Positions 31,938 to 43,551 of a stretch of 64,000 nt of DNA are shown here, piece by piece. The DNA lies in the NCBI GenBank assembly GCA_026770025.1, contig JAMXDE010000007.1:2480001-2544000 (forward strand), given 5' to 3'. The translations under genes and the position numbers were made by a program. Below the pieces are notes generated by a model, which saw only the letters and a list, made by a program, of their open reading frames with translations, did no database searches and was not told the origin of the DNA. Source of the stretch: Craspedostauros australis. Lineage: Eukaryota; Bacillariophyta; Bacillariophyceae; Mastogloiales; Achnanthaceae. Position 1 is the stretch's first letter; each line of letters opens with the position of its first letter.

Positions 31938-33860
31938 GTAGACACATGGTAGAAGTGCAAGTGGAAGCCTGTTTTGTTGGAGTCGGTTTTACTTTTTGAG
32001 TGGCTTTCCTCGCTGTTTGTGATTGCGAATCGACATCTCGGGTTGTTGTTTGGGATCACGGAACACAGAAAATGGCGTGGAGAAGGGATGTGGAACCATG
32101 TGACTCATTCAACTTCAATGCGTATTTATTGTCGAGTGACTGATTGACATGCCACTCATGACATTGGTGATCCAAGGGTTTCATGTTGTCAGTGTCGAAG
32201 TTGCAAAAAGTTGGGCTTCGCAAATCAGTTGTCGTAATGATTCGTGGGAGCGCATTCCACCCAACAACTGTCGAATGGCGTGCATCACACTCACCACCTC
32301 CCCCATCATCAATGACATCATCAACAACATCACCAAGATCATCAGCACTATCAACATCATCACCAAACATCAACGTCAACATCAACATCAAGGTCATCCA
32401 AAGGAAGAGAGACAGCTGAACCGGTCCCATCCTGTCTCGAGTACGAGCTACACATAGCTCGCGACAGGTACACGTACGATTACTCTGCTCCGCTCGCGCG
32501 CTGGGCAAGAATTGGCCACAAAAATGACACAGAGATCAGGCACGAGCCAATCAACGGAGCGCCATTTCATCTGCTCTCGAAGTGCACTGCGGCGTGACGG
32601 CCGGGCAAGAGAGACTTCGGAGGAAGACACTCTGCTGTATTCCATTGCAATGGAAAATGGTGTGACGGATGGAAACGCTCGCAGAGTGGACCAAGGCAGA
32701 ATAGATGCAGCATGGCGATCGGCATGCATTACATCGTATTCTACATAATACTACCAGCTGGACGTCGGCGCTTCCACCATCAGAACTTTCTGCGGACAGT
32801 ACGAGCTACTCGTGCCATACATGCGCAGCAACGGGGTTTCGCTTGCTGGTGACTGTATCGTCACGTCATCTTGCTTGCTGAGTGGCAAAGACCAAACGAA
32901 ATAAGCGTTGGTCACCCAGACAGGTAGAGGATGCTCGCAAGGTTTGAGATGGGAGAATAATATTATATTATACGAGCTACGATCTATGGCAGGGAAAGAA
33001 GAGCACCGTGTCATTCTCGCCATAGGCGCATGAGTCACGGCGCCACTCACCACGAGACGGAAGGACCCAATCGGTCGCTTTTTGCCAGACGCACGATCAA
33101 TGATCAACGTCTGTCGGCTGTCTGTTGTGATTCCGCGGACAGCGGACGAGCGAAGATCCGAGCACATGCATGGCGAGATAGGAGAGATACGAGCGAGTGT
33201 GACCAGCCATCACGTTATGATTTCAACCACGTGGTACACTTAGGCACGATCTATTATGCGACCTACTGACACCAACACAAGCTACGAGTGGCATGGTCGC
33301 AGAGACTGCGGCTTTGCACGAAGGCGACGGCAGCCGAAGACTCCGCGGTCAGTCACCTTTTCACGAACGTCATCGATTTTGCCGCGGGAGAAAACCAAAG
33401 AGGGGAAGCAGCGATGCAATTTCTGTCCCCACGATGAGGATTTGCGTCTTTGTGGAAAGAAGGTCCGCTTTGGTCCCATTTCATTCCGTGTGGTACAACG
33501 TTGCTCCTCTGCGACGAGCTATTCTCCTTCTTGATGTTTGGTGCTCTTTCTAGCTCTTCTTGTTGCTTCTGCTGCTGCTTCTGATGCAGTGGATGTGGCT
33601 GTGGTGCTGATTGTGGCTGTGGCTGTGACTATGGTCGTCTATTGTTGTTAGTGTTGTTAGTGTTACTCTTGTTGTTGGCGGTGCTATCTGTACAATTGCC
33701 ATAGATTACATGGCGACCACTCACGCACTCGTACACGCACGTACCAGCCGTACAAGTATGCTTTTGCAGAAAGGCGCTGGCACAAGTGCCATGCGTGAAG
33801 ACAATGCGTTTCTAGTTGAACGGTCGGCGTAAGATTCGCGGGGTGCAAGCTCGCGTGCCA
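31938..33860. other. Intergenic stretch with simple repeats
   Basis: No gene is seen. CATCAA/CATCAC repeats lie near 32,300-32,395 and GTGGCT repeats near 33,580-33,640. Confidence 0.4.
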
Positions 33861-35147
33861 TCAGTTCAGTACTTGCCCATTGGACAACTGCTGCGGCGCG
33901 ATTTTCATTTGTTGCTGGCAGATGATGCACTGACATGATGGTGGCGACGCAAAACCCTGCTGCACATCCCCAGCATGCGTTTCACTCACGTTGCCGTCCT
34001 CATTTCGCAACTTCTTCGTCCATGCCTCCTGGAGCTCTTCATCCACGAGCATGGGATGGACGTTGTCGTATCGCGAGAAGAACTCTCGGATGTAGACGGG
34101 GGAATAACGCAACGAGAAATGCATGAGCACAAACATCGTGGATGGATGGGACGTGACGATGGGCTCCAAGTCATCCCAGTGAATGTGCTTGTACTTGTTG
34201 GCGTTCTGGGAGGGACCGTCCAGGTACGTGCATTCCACGAAGATGATCTTCTGCTTGTCGAGGATCTCTGGGTGGGTTTGGAACACCTTGGGAGTGGTGT
34301 CGCCAAGGAAGCAAAACGTGGGCTGCTCCAATGTCAGTTGCAGATCGTCCAAATTACCATGTTCTTTGCGGTGCGTGCGACAGAGCTGGCCAAGTTCGGC
34401 CCTGGGAAGCGCCTCGAATTCTGGTTTGAACATCCGCTTGGTCTCCACGAACGAATATCCCACGCAGTCAAGGCGGTGGTCGCATTCGACGATGCTGGCC
34501 TTGTGCGACTTGCCAATCTGAATCACATCGCCAGGCTCGCACCCAACCAGACGGTATGGCAGGCTGCTCGTTTGCTGCGCCATCTGCTTCTGATCACCGC
34601 CATGGGTCATGGCACGTACGCTCCCGCCGATGTCAGGAGGCACGTTTGAAATTGCGGTAGCATCACATTCGTCGTTGCTTTCATTCCCACTGTCTTCGGT
34701 TGCCATGGCTATGAAGCTCTTGAGGAAGGCATCGACCTGCGGCACCGCGCTCTTCGGTAGGTATATGTTGTGCTTCGACTTGGTGTCGGAGAAGCTGCTG
34801 CTTCCAGAAAACAGGAGCTTGGTCAACGACGACACGTGATCAGCATGCGTGTGCGTGATGAAGACATGCTTCTGCAGCTTCTTATGGCTGGACATGAAAC
34901 CCGGCTGCACGATGGCGCCGCAGTCAAGCACCCACCCAAGTTGCGGGACGACGAACGAGGTCCCGTCGTTGGCCCAGCTCCGCCCGGTGACCTTCAGTAG
35001 AGAGTTCGGGCCGCCGCCGCCACGGTTAGCAGCAACTGCCGCTGCGGCAGTGGTTGCCACAGAAGCAGACGTGGATGGAAGCGGTAAATGTAGCACCGCT
35101 GAGAGAGCCTTCTGCATCATCTTGGTGCTATGTGACGATGGCAGCAA
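33861..35147 (-). CDS. Metallo-beta-lactamase-fold (RNase Z-like) protein, 428 residues
   Basis: The metal-binding signature is FITHTHADHVSSL (about residue 95), preceded by the strand GWVLDCGAIVQPG. Further on come IVECDHRLDCVGYSFVETK, the phosphate-binding type histidine loop of RNase Z relatives, then FLGDTTPKVF (metal-bridging Asp) and VLMHFSLRYSPVYIREFF (last His). This set fits a tRNase Z-like or related plant-type hydrolase, which would act on RNA 3' ends or small esters using two zinc ions. It lacks the long N-terminal half of RNase Z-L. The N-terminus has an Ala-rich tract (TTAAAAVAAN) that may be an organelle-targeting peptide. The tail has CQCIICQQQ, a possible extra metal site. 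ATGs at 35,147 and about nine codons in are both possible starts. Confidence 0.82.
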   Translation of the reverse strand: MLPSSHSTKMMQKALSAVLHLPLPSTSASVATTAAAAVAANRGGGGPNSLLKVTGRSWANDGTSFVVPQLGWVLDCGAIVQPGFMSSHKKLQKHVFITHTHADHVSSLTKLLFSGSSSFSDTKSKHNIYLPKSAVPQVDAFLKSFIAMATEDSGNESNDECDATAISNVPPDIGGSVRAMTHGGDQKQMAQQTSSLPYRLVGCEPGDVIQIGKSHKASIVECDHRLDCVGYSFVETKRMFKPEFEALPRAELGQLCRTHRKEHGNLDDLQLTLEQPTFCFLGDTTPKVFQTHPEILDKQKIIFVECTYLDGPSQNANKYKHIHWDDLEPIVTSHPSTMFVLMHFSLRYSPVYIREFFSRYDNVHPMLVDEELQEAWTKKLRNEDGNVSETHAGDVQQGFASPPSCQCIICQQQMKIAPQQLSNGQVLN

Positions 35148-38100
35148 AGCGAAGCACCAGGACCTGCGGCGATTGAATCGGGTATTGCTGTTCTTGCTGA
35201 CTTCTTCACTTGAAATTCGAGGATGAAGTGTAGAGCAGAGTGGAGTGGAGTGGAGCAGTAGTAGTGATCAGCGCAACACAGCGCAGCGAGGCAATTGATG
35301 TCTCACGGGAAGGACCGATCGCCGATTGTGGAAGGTGTGCCACTGGGTAGGTTTGCACAATGCTCTGCACTCAAAGTATCGATGAAGGCGAAGGCAATAC
35401 CCACAGAGTATGAGAGTGCGGATGCTCTCACATCCGAGAACTCCACCACCAGCATGATCGCCCTGCAACCAATGATGGGTTTCGATTTTGCACGGTTTAC
35501 CAAGAGAAGCCCTCGTGTGTGGGGCTGACGTGTGCTGATGTCTGGTTGAATCGGGAATGCCAAGAGTGACACCATTCGTGATTCGTTTTTGTGGTCGGTT
35601 GTGTCGAACATCATGACACCATCACGTGAGTCGAATGGGCCAATCAACAAACCAGTCCTGATTTATCCACGACTAAATGGAGTCTGCGAGAGGCGCTTAG
35701 CCATCATTTTGTGATGTCTCGCGCCAAAAAATTGGGCCTCCGTGACCCACAACCCGCACCTTGCAGCTCGTGGTTGTCTTGGACAGAGTTCTCTTTCTTG
35801 TCTGATCACACAGTCGTCGCAACGGTTGTGTTCGCCTTTTGTTGACACGTTCGTGGAGAGGAAAGGCCTGCGGAGAAACCAAACAAGGCAATCTGAGCAG
35901 ACAAACAGAAGCAACCAGAACCCTGATAAGACAAGTGAGGAAAACTTGTCACTCCTGATGATGTGACGCACTGTACTTCACGGTCAACACTTAATGGAGA
36001 GAGACAGCGACAACACTCAGAGAACGTCAGTTGGGAGGAAAGAGGAGGCGATTTTGATGAAACCGCTTCGTTGCATGGATCTGGTTGGTGCACAAACGCG
36101 TGACGCACCATATTCTGGTGAAGGCGGACTCGCGGCCCACCACTCCCGCCTGCCGACGATAAGTGCAAACAACCTGAACGAGAACCAAGGAATAGCTGTG
36201 CATACCACATCGCTTCAGATGCGCTGCCCTACAGGAGCACAAGTCATGATACGCACAACTAAAACCAAGATGTTGTGCCCACTTGTGGCATTTCGAGCAG
36301 CGCAACATCTTGCCAGTCAGCATGGCAGCACCATCACGATGCACACCTCGCGTCATGCCGCGGACTGCAGTGGCACGTAGACGTCACTCCCCTCAAGTTA
36401 GAGTCATCCAGACGTGTTGTGTTGTGCAGTGATGTAGAGTATAATATGTATTGGTGCCATCCTGCGCTTCTCTTCTCGTCTCCGCCACCCTTTCAACTCA
36501 ATACTACATCGCACTCTGCCGATACGCCACTACCAGCAACAGGTCTCTCGAGTGTACTAGCAGCATGGCACCAGGCCACAATTTTCGATGTCCAATGTCG
36601 TTTCGAGTGAAGCGGCTCGGATGTCGAATCTTGTATTATGCTTTTCCCTGCTCTCTCCGGAGATACAGAGAGATACAACGAGAGAGAGAGAGAGAGAGAG
36701 AGGAAGCACATGAGACAACCCTGCCCGAGGCTTGCATGGAGCGCCGGGATCCATGGCGATTAATACACAGGATTATGCATACCACTTACTCGTGCCACAC
36801 GAGCGCGAGCCTCCATCTGGCTTGGGTTCGTTGCCCAACACCTCACGCCGTCGTAGTGCACAAATGTCTTGGGCCTTGAAAACAGCACCATGGAGTAACG
36901 TACTAAAACAAGTACAAGCGCCACGATTCCCGATGCCCTCACCGGAGGCACCAATGATGCGACAAGGAACCGACCGGAACCACAGGTCCGCCTTGCCAGT
37001 TCTCATTCCGACCAACGTCAAGCGAAATGCCGATCCACCTCATGGGGCAATCGGGAAAGACCACATACAAGTCTCGACCATGACAGTTGAGCACGTGATG
37101 TACTTGTACTCGTACACAAGTGAAGGCAAATCCCTTTCATCGATTCGAGATGTTGGCAAATACATCGTATCCCTCACCGACGGCACGAATGAGAACCCTG
37201 AGTTCTTCGGCTTGCCGCGCTTCTCCTTGGGTGTGCCGCTTCATGTTGCTGCGGAATACCCATTCCGACGAATACCAATTTCATTGGTTGTGTTGGCGTC
37301 TCTGCGGGTCGCACAAGGCCACTGTGTTGCACAAATGAGAAGTCCTGATTTGATCGTGATAGTGGCAGAGAGCATGCCTGGGATCGTGTTCCATGCGTCC
37401 GAAGAAAGTGCATGATCACGATTGGAATGGCCTTCGGGAGAGCCATGGCATCCGTTCCTTTCGTTGCATTTGCGCCGCTCGTGCGACAGGAGCCACCAAT
37501 CTCCGAACCCACACACAGGAGCGCTCGCCCAAAGGCTCGACTTGTGATGAATGCGGTGGTGCTATTTGTCCATCGTCGGCCATCCAGACGGAATCATCTC
37601 CGTCTTTGGGATTGGCTCGGCTTGGACCGTTGTCCGACAGCTTTGTCTTCTGCTTGCAAGTGGACTCTCGCACGCAAAGCTGGGGGAAACGTGACATCAA
37701 CCTGTCTCCAGTTTGAATAACTTTTGTTGCTCCTTCAGGCTTCCCAATCAACTGACGTCCATTCGCACGTACTTGTGCACCATGCGAGCTTCTGCTTTCG
37801 TCGGAAGTCTCCGAGAGAGCCCTCACGTCTCGGTTCCAACCAACAAAAACAGCCGAGCTGTCATGACATCAATCATCATTTTTCTCCACAAAGCACATCC
37901 ACAAATACTTGTACTCGACTCTACTGGCATCGCTCATAGTATGGCGCAACACAACCAACAAGCAAGGGCAACTCCAACGACCGCAACACGAACAGACAAT
38001 AACGAGAAGGACAAGAGCAGACACACCAGCACGATCCCGCAGTAACTACGACTCGAGACAGAACAGCATCGATAACGACAACACAAGGAGACAGCACCAC

Positions 38101-38249
38101 AATACGCCAAATCAGCAACTGCACAGGCACCAACTACCACACACCATCAACACCATCAACACCATCAACACCATCAACATCATCGACAGCATCAATAGCA
38201 GCATCAGCAAGTACATCAACCACAGCAGCGGCCCAAACCCTGAAGCGAT
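35148..38249. other. Long intergenic stretch, 3.1 kb
   Basis: I see no supported gene. Open frames exist (such as 36,732-37,415) but show no family features. A (GA)n run lies at about 36,680-36,702 and ACCATCAAC repeats at about 38,138-38,185. The last 500 bp are probably the 5' leader of the following gene. Confidence 0.4.
36680..36702. repeat. (GA)n microsatellite
   Basis: An uninterrupted run of GAGAGA about 22 bp long, preceded by imperfect AGAGATAC units. Confidence 0.8.
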
Positions 38250-40694
38250 ATGAAACGCCCGCTTTCCAGCGACGACGGAAACAGCAACGGCAATGAGAGC
38301 AACGGCCACAACGGTGGCAACGACAGAGACAAGTTCCCCAACTTCGCGCAGAGCAGGGACAGGTATTTGTCAGAGAAGCTCAGCCCATCGTTCCTGCGGC
38401 CAACCGGAGGCTCCAACAACAAACAGCTGAATGGTACCGGCCACGCCGATGCCCAGCCTCGCCAAAACGGCATGTTCTTAGCAACACGAAGTGGGCTGCG
38501 AGGCGAGCCAGAGACTTCCAAGACTACAACTGCGCAAGCCACGTCACACCTTCCACCATCACCCCATCGCTCCCCGCAGCTATCATCAAGTATACCCTTT
38601 CACATTCCCAGCCGTCGCTCACCTCGGCAATCACCTCGACACTCGCCTCGACACTCACCTGAAGCATCACTGTCACCGTCGCCATCACCAACACAAACTC
38701 CGCGCACTCGGACTCGTACTCGTGCAAGGCAGGCGTCGCAGAGCGCCACCGACGGTCTGCTGGCCCGGTCCATCGCGAAAGACCTCTCTAACCTCCCGAA
38801 AGATGAGAGGTCGCAGCTACGGAATGAGATGCATGGTGTGTCGCAGATGGTGCAGGAAGAGGATTCGTCAGTTGTGGATCTCTGCCTCAACCTCATCGAC
38901 GCAGAGATTTCCAAGAAACGGACGAAGGCAGCGTACAACCGCGCTCTCTTCCTGTCTCCAAAGTACACGTTGGATCGCAACCTGCGGCTGCTATTCCTGC
39001 AAGCCAATCGCTTTGAGGTTCTCCGCGCGACAGAGAAGTTCATTGCTTACTTTGAGCATAAGCTCCGATTGTTCGGGCTGGACTGCCTTGTGAGGCCGCT
39101 TACTGTGCACAATGCTCTTGGCCCCGCTGAGATCGAGCTCCTTGACTCAGGGTCGCTACAGTTCGCACCGTGCATCAAAGATAACCAGGGGCGCACGCTG
39201 CTCATCGATGTCGCCTCCTATCTGTGCCATCAGCTCATGCCGGCAAATAAATCCCAAGCAGTCGATGCGCCAACAGTCGGGCATATCGATGCTGGTGACG
39301 GTGCTGCTACTACTTCTGATGGTGGTACCGCTATGCATGCGAATGGCATGCGTTCAGATAGCAGCATGATGGGCAAAGATCATCTCGATGAGCGTTGGGA
39401 TCACGGATCCAACATGAAGAGGAGCACATATAATCACACCAATGTCGGAGGTGCTCAAGATGTCCATGCTTCATTCTCCGGCATGACTTTTACGACTACC
39501 GGCAGCACACGTGATGCTGGTACCATTCCCACCATTTCCGGCAACGCCAACATCAAACGTGAAAGAGCTGCGAGTATTGGTTGTGATGGAATGAGTGGAA
39601 CCGAACAGCACAATGCCGCCATCCACAGCCGTGTCAAGCTGTGGTGGTTCCTTGCCATGAAGGCCTTGGAAGATCGTCAAACACAGATCAGGGGCATCGT
39701 TGCCGTCTTGTATCACATTCATGCCAATCCAGTTCACATCGACCACCAGATCGAGCACCTTTCATTGATCCAAGAATACCTGCAACATATCGAAGCGATA
39801 TCATCCTGCCTGCCAATTCGGTACGTCTGTCGGCACTTTTGCTACGACCAGGTTGGGATCGAAGACATTCTCAATGACCTCAGCGTATCGATGCATCGCA
39901 ACACAAGGATGAGATTGCAGACCTTCGTTGGGGATACAGAAGGAGCGGTCACCTACCTCGGGTCGTTCGGCATATCGCGTGACAAGCTCCCTGTCGACCT
40001 GACAGGGCAGGTGAAAATCAATCCCGAATTCCGAAAATACACGTGCTCGATGCTTCATGGCCAGGGCTCCGTGTATTCAGGGATGGCAACATGTGCTGAC
40101 ATCAACAACTCGACCAAGCAAACAGAACCAGCATGGCCATCGTGGCCATTATCACTGCCGCCTGTCCCATCCCAGGCACTACCAATCCGCTGGAAGCAGC
40201 ACCAGCAGCACCAGTCACAACAAAACCAATGGCAGCAACATCCTTTCCCCCCATCTCCAATAGAATCATCGAGGAGGACACCGCATGCCTCAACCGCCCA
40301 CTCCATCCAACGGGGTTCGGTTGAAACAAGGCAAGCAGTTGAAGTGGAGCCGCCAACAAGCCTAGACGTCCTCCTTGGCAGAGGCAAGCCCTTCCAGGAG
40401 CACCCAGGCAATGCCCGGCTGCAGCAGCTCGTGGATGATTTCCGTCCACAACACGAGGCCAGCTCCTACTCTGACAAGCACGAGATATCCAAGAGGATCG
40501 TCAACATGATCAGGGAGTCTGGCGGCCGATTCCTGAAACGAACCAAGGACATCGAGAACACATGGGAGGTGGCCAATCCGGCTGCAGCGAGAGAGAAAGT
40601 CTCGCATGCATTTCGAACCAAATCCGCCGCAAGCAAGAAGAACGACATCGAGAGACAAGAGTTTCAGAAGGTGCTGGATCCAGGCACGCGCTGA
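38250..40694 (+). CDS. Diatom-type DUF6824 protein with an N-terminal LFL/GRTL region, 814 residues
   Basis: The C-terminus (about residues 704-790) carries DUF6824: DVLLGRGKPFQEHPGNARL, then SDKHEISKRIVNMIRESGG, GRFLKRTKDIENTWEVAN and KVSHAFRTK. This domain is abundant in diatoms and is thought to be a DNA- or protein-binding module; its role is unknown. A low-complexity, Ser/Pro/Arg-rich N-terminus (1-170) is followed by a conserved-looking segment (about 205-320) with YNRALFLSPKYTLDRNLRLL and NQGRTLLIDVA. Another at about 460-600 contains SSCLPIRYVCRHFCYDQ and LGSFGISRDKLPVDLTGQV. These recur, as I remember, in a diatom family distantly like CRAL-TRIO proteins. So this appears to be a fusion of that region with DUF6824. 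The ATG at 38,250 follows a CAACA-rich leader. A nuclear regulatory role is a guess. Confidence 0.87.
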   Translation: MKRPLSSDDGNSNGNESNGHNGGNDRDKFPNFAQSRDRYLSEKLSPSFLRPTGGSNNKQLNGTGHADAQPRQNGMFLATRSGLRGEPETSKTTTAQATSHLPPSPHRSPQLSSSIPFHIPSRRSPRQSPRHSPRHSPEASLSPSPSPTQTPRTRTRTRARQASQSATDGLLARSIAKDLSNLPKDERSQLRNEMHGVSQMVQEEDSSVVDLCLNLIDAEISKKRTKAAYNRALFLSPKYTLDRNLRLLFLQANRFEVLRATEKFIAYFEHKLRLFGLDCLVRPLTVHNALGPAEIELLDSGSLQFAPCIKDNQGRTLLIDVASYLCHQLMPANKSQAVDAPTVGHIDAGDGAATTSDGGTAMHANGMRSDSSMMGKDHLDERWDHGSNMKRSTYNHTNVGGAQDVHASFSGMTFTTTGSTRDAGTIPTISGNANIKRERAASIGCDGMSGTEQHNAAIHSRVKLWWFLAMKALEDRQTQIRGIVAVLYHIHANPVHIDHQIEHLSLIQEYLQHIEAISSCLPIRYVCRHFCYDQVGIEDILNDLSVSMHRNTRMRLQTFVGDTEGAVTYLGSFGISRDKLPVDLTGQVKINPEFRKYTCSMLHGQGSVYSGMATCADINNSTKQTEPAWPSWPLSLPPVPSQALPIRWKQHQQHQSQQNQWQQHPFPPSPIESSRRTPHASTAHSIQRGSVETRQAVEVEPPTSLDVLLGRGKPFQEHPGNARLQQLVDDFRPQHEASSYSDKHEISKRIVNMIRESGGRFLKRTKDIENTWEVANPAAAREKVSHAFRTKSAASKKNDIERQEFQKVLDPGTR

Positions 40695-41525
40695 TCGCAC
40701 TGGAGGAAGCAGCAGATTCGTCTCAGTGGTCCACTGTTGGGTGCGATATGCAGTTCTGTGTCGCCCAATGTACTCGTATAGAGTAGTGCCATACCGTACG
40801 ATGAGATTGGCGGAGCCTGGGTCGTCGAGGAGGTTGCAGTTTCGGTGGTATTGTGTGCTCGTATGGTTAGTGCTACTGTTGCTGTTACTGTTGCGATGAG
40901 CTGCACGTTGGTGGTGTACCTAGACATTGGACCTCGCCCTTGTATGCACAAAGACCCCGGCGTCAAACGGATAGTTTGGGATCATTTGTCGCCGTTGTCG
41001 TTGTTGTCAATACGAGTACCCTCGGAGGAGAGGCCGATCTGATCTGGGGTGCATGGCCGAGAGTTGTGAATTTGTGCAGCATCTCCGGACAGAAACATCC
41101 GTAAAGCTCATAACCAAGGAGAACTTTCGTCGCTCTTCTTGTACCTCACGGATCGATTCGCTTTGGTCGGCACGTGTTTTGGTGCTGTGTTAGGTTTGCG
41201 GTCATTCTCGTGGTCATCCTCCTGCTCGTAGGCGCACACGTACGCACTCATCCCCCACACGTTTGTTGTCCACGCGACCATCTCATTTCTCCACGTTGGC
41301 GTCGCGCAGACTCCAGGACGTGGTACCAACGTTTCCAGAAGCGATGTCCGTCGGCGGTGCTGTACTGGAAATGTGGCACGAATAATAGTGCGAGTATGGT
41401 GTGCAATCGTCAGCATCACAGTCAGGCATGCAATACAGTCGCCACAATTGCGATGACCGTCGTCGCCATGCTGATCGTGCTCGAAGCCCTTTACAGTTCC
41501 AAAATTCCCGACGCGAAAGCACAGT
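40695..41525. other. Intergenic stretch
   Basis: This lies between two convergent genes. No gene is seen. Confidence 0.45.
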
Positions 41526-42419
41526 TTAGGCCACCACGATGTCCTCCCACTCCAGGAAGCTCTTGTTGGGACCACCGAACTCCTTTGGGATGTGTTTCTC
41601 TTGCATGTGCGCGTGCGCCCGGGTTCTCTCCTTGTCGTTCTTGACTGGATCGATGACGTCCATCTTGTGGACGATACGCTTGGGCAGTAACGGGCGGGTG
41701 ATCGCCCACAGTATGTGGAAGATGGAGCCTGGAAAGCACAGAAAGAGGGTCTCAAGCATCTGCGGGTAGGCATCCTCCATGATCTTCGTGGATTCGCCGT
41801 CCCGCTTGATGCATTCGCGTGGAATGGTTCCCAGCCCGACATTGCGGATATCAAGCAGACGGATGGTCTTCGTCAAACGGCCCGTGGTGCGTGTGACATA
41901 GTCACACCATTGGTGCGTCCATTCAGAGAGGTACATGTACGGAGCTACCCAATCCTCGGCCGTGAGGTTGTCAAGCATCTTGCTGTAGTCGGTGGTAGCA
42001 ATGCATATGAATCCGACCACACCGCGCTTGGGATCCGGTAGCGTGTAACGGTGGGAATGCTTGTTGATCTGGAAATACGTGCCTGCCGGCCCCTCCGTCA
42101 ATTTATGCGGTGGAATCGAACGGACGTCCTTCTCATCAAGCTTGTGCTTTGAACGCAGCAACAGCGTCGCCTTCGCTGCCTTGATGGCCAAGTTGGACTT
42201 CTTGTGGGACATCCAGAAGCGCATCAGCCACAGGTCGTCGTGCTTGTCCTCGTCATACAGCGGATCCATGGAGACCTCCGCCTTGATCTTGTCGATCTTC
42301 TCCCTGTGCTCTGCGATCAGATCCGACACCAGCGGTCGAACGTCGTCCTTCGTCACGGGATCAATGGGACTGGAGGTCAGCCCCTCGTCAACACCCTTCA
42401 TCCACGGCCACGAAGTCAT
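41526..42419 (-). CDS. Sec14-like CRAL-TRIO lipid-transfer protein, 297 residues
   Basis: From the ATG at 42,419 (MTSWPWMKGVDEGL) the protein is a typical single-domain Sec14 relative. An N-terminal CRAL-TRIO-N helix set (DDLWLMRFWMSHKKSNLAIK, about residues 61-80) is followed by the lipid-binding fold (about 110-270). The fold has VVGFICIATTDYSKML, TIRLLDIRNVG and IMEDAYPQMLETLFLCFPG, which matches the conserved dYPE..l....NaP segment of the fold. Such proteins move phosphoinositides or other lipids between membranes from the cytosol. The frame stays open upstream to 42,680, but those 87 residues are Cys/Ser-rich and unlike the family, and a GTGCGT string there may be an intron donor. I therefore prefer the shorter form. 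Confidence 0.85.
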   Translation of the reverse strand: MTSWPWMKGVDEGLTSSPIDPVTKDDVRPLVSDLIAEHREKIDKIKAEVSMDPLYDEDKHDDLWLMRFWMSHKKSNLAIKAAKATLLLRSKHKLDEKDVRSIPPHKLTEGPAGTYFQINKHSHRYTLPDPKRGVVGFICIATTDYSKMLDNLTAEDWVAPYMYLSEWTHQWCDYVTRTTGRLTKTIRLLDIRNVGLGTIPRECIKRDGESTKIMEDAYPQMLETLFLCFPGSIFHILWAITRPLLPKRIVHKMDVIDPVKNDKERTRAHAHMQEKHIPKEFGGPNKSFLEWEDIVVA

Positions 42420-43551
42420 CTTCCACTCTGTGAACAAGCTGCTCTCTTCTCCTTCGTATTTTAACGCTTTCTGCCTTTCAGGTTCCTCTTGATTATGGTC
42501 AATCAGAGAGTAGAGTGAGACAGAGATACGCACAGAATGACCGAGGCAGAGGTTCGGTTGCGGAGTGGATGAAGAGCCACTTCTGCAAGCGTGGTTGTTG
42601 GTCTTGGGTTGCTGTTCTCGCTTCCTTGTTACTGGTTTGGAAACTTCACACTTGTGTGCACAGGAAAAACAAAATGCCATGACCAGAACTCACTTTTTCA
42701 CACCAAGAAGTGTCACATTTCGAGAGAATGCCTTGACGTCACAACGTCGTTTCGTCACGCTCAGTTCGAGCGAATGCTAAGAACTATGGAACTATCTCAG
42801 TGCCTACTGAAGAAGGCACAACACGAGTCGATCGACCTCTACGAAGCTCGAGAGACCTCGCATTCGCCTGATCAAATTTTCTTCCATTTGCTTCGTTTCG
42901 CCTCTTTGCGTTGTTCGCCAAACATGGCGAAGACGTCAACACCAAAACGAAGAAATCCACGCTGAGGCATCCACGATGATGCCGGCTGATCTCTGTGTTT
43001 GGTGTTGGTGTCTGCGTCGGTGTCGGCGTTGGTGGTGCCGACGATCGCGCGGAGTTGCTCGACCGTGCGTTGGTTGCATCAAATATCCTCCTTGCCCGCG
43101 TGGCACACACCCCTGCATACTCGTGTGCCATTGCCGGGTTCAACGGATCCCGCGGAACTCCACCCAACCAACCAATCAATCAGCGAAGACTCCGTGCATG
43201 TGAGCATGGCTGCTGGATGCCATGGGATTCGTCAGTTCCGCCATACTATTATACTATACCACACAGTCTCGGAATCGCATTGCTGCAGTTCCGTCACTCG
43301 TGCGTGGGTATCGGATCGTACTCCGTGGTGTGGGACACGAACGTTGAGTAACTCTAGAAGCGCAAGTGCATATAATACATGCCCAAGTGCTCGAGAGCAC
43401 AATGATTCATGCCATTGATCGTTGTTTCATTTCATCATGCCCATCAACCTCACCAGTGCGATTTGCGGGGACGGGTGGGATCGGCAGCGTCGAGATATTC
43501 AACAATGCGCAGTTGGATTTCATAAAAAAATCCTTCTTGGAATCTTCAATC
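42420..43551. other. Intergenic region between two divergent genes
   Basis: It should hold both promoters. No gene is supported. A GTGTTGGTGTCTGCGTCGG-type repeat lies near 43,000-43,035. The minus frame 42,784-43,179 encodes a Thr-Pro run only because of that repeat. Confidence 0.4.

Noticed and set aside
36732-37415. A 227-codon frame between the RNase Z-like and DUF6824 genes
   Set aside because: No domain, no compositional sign of coding, and frames of similar length occur by chance on the other strand here.
42784-43179. A 131-codon minus-strand frame with a Thr-Pro run
   Set aside because: The run is a translated simple repeat and the rest shows no family features.
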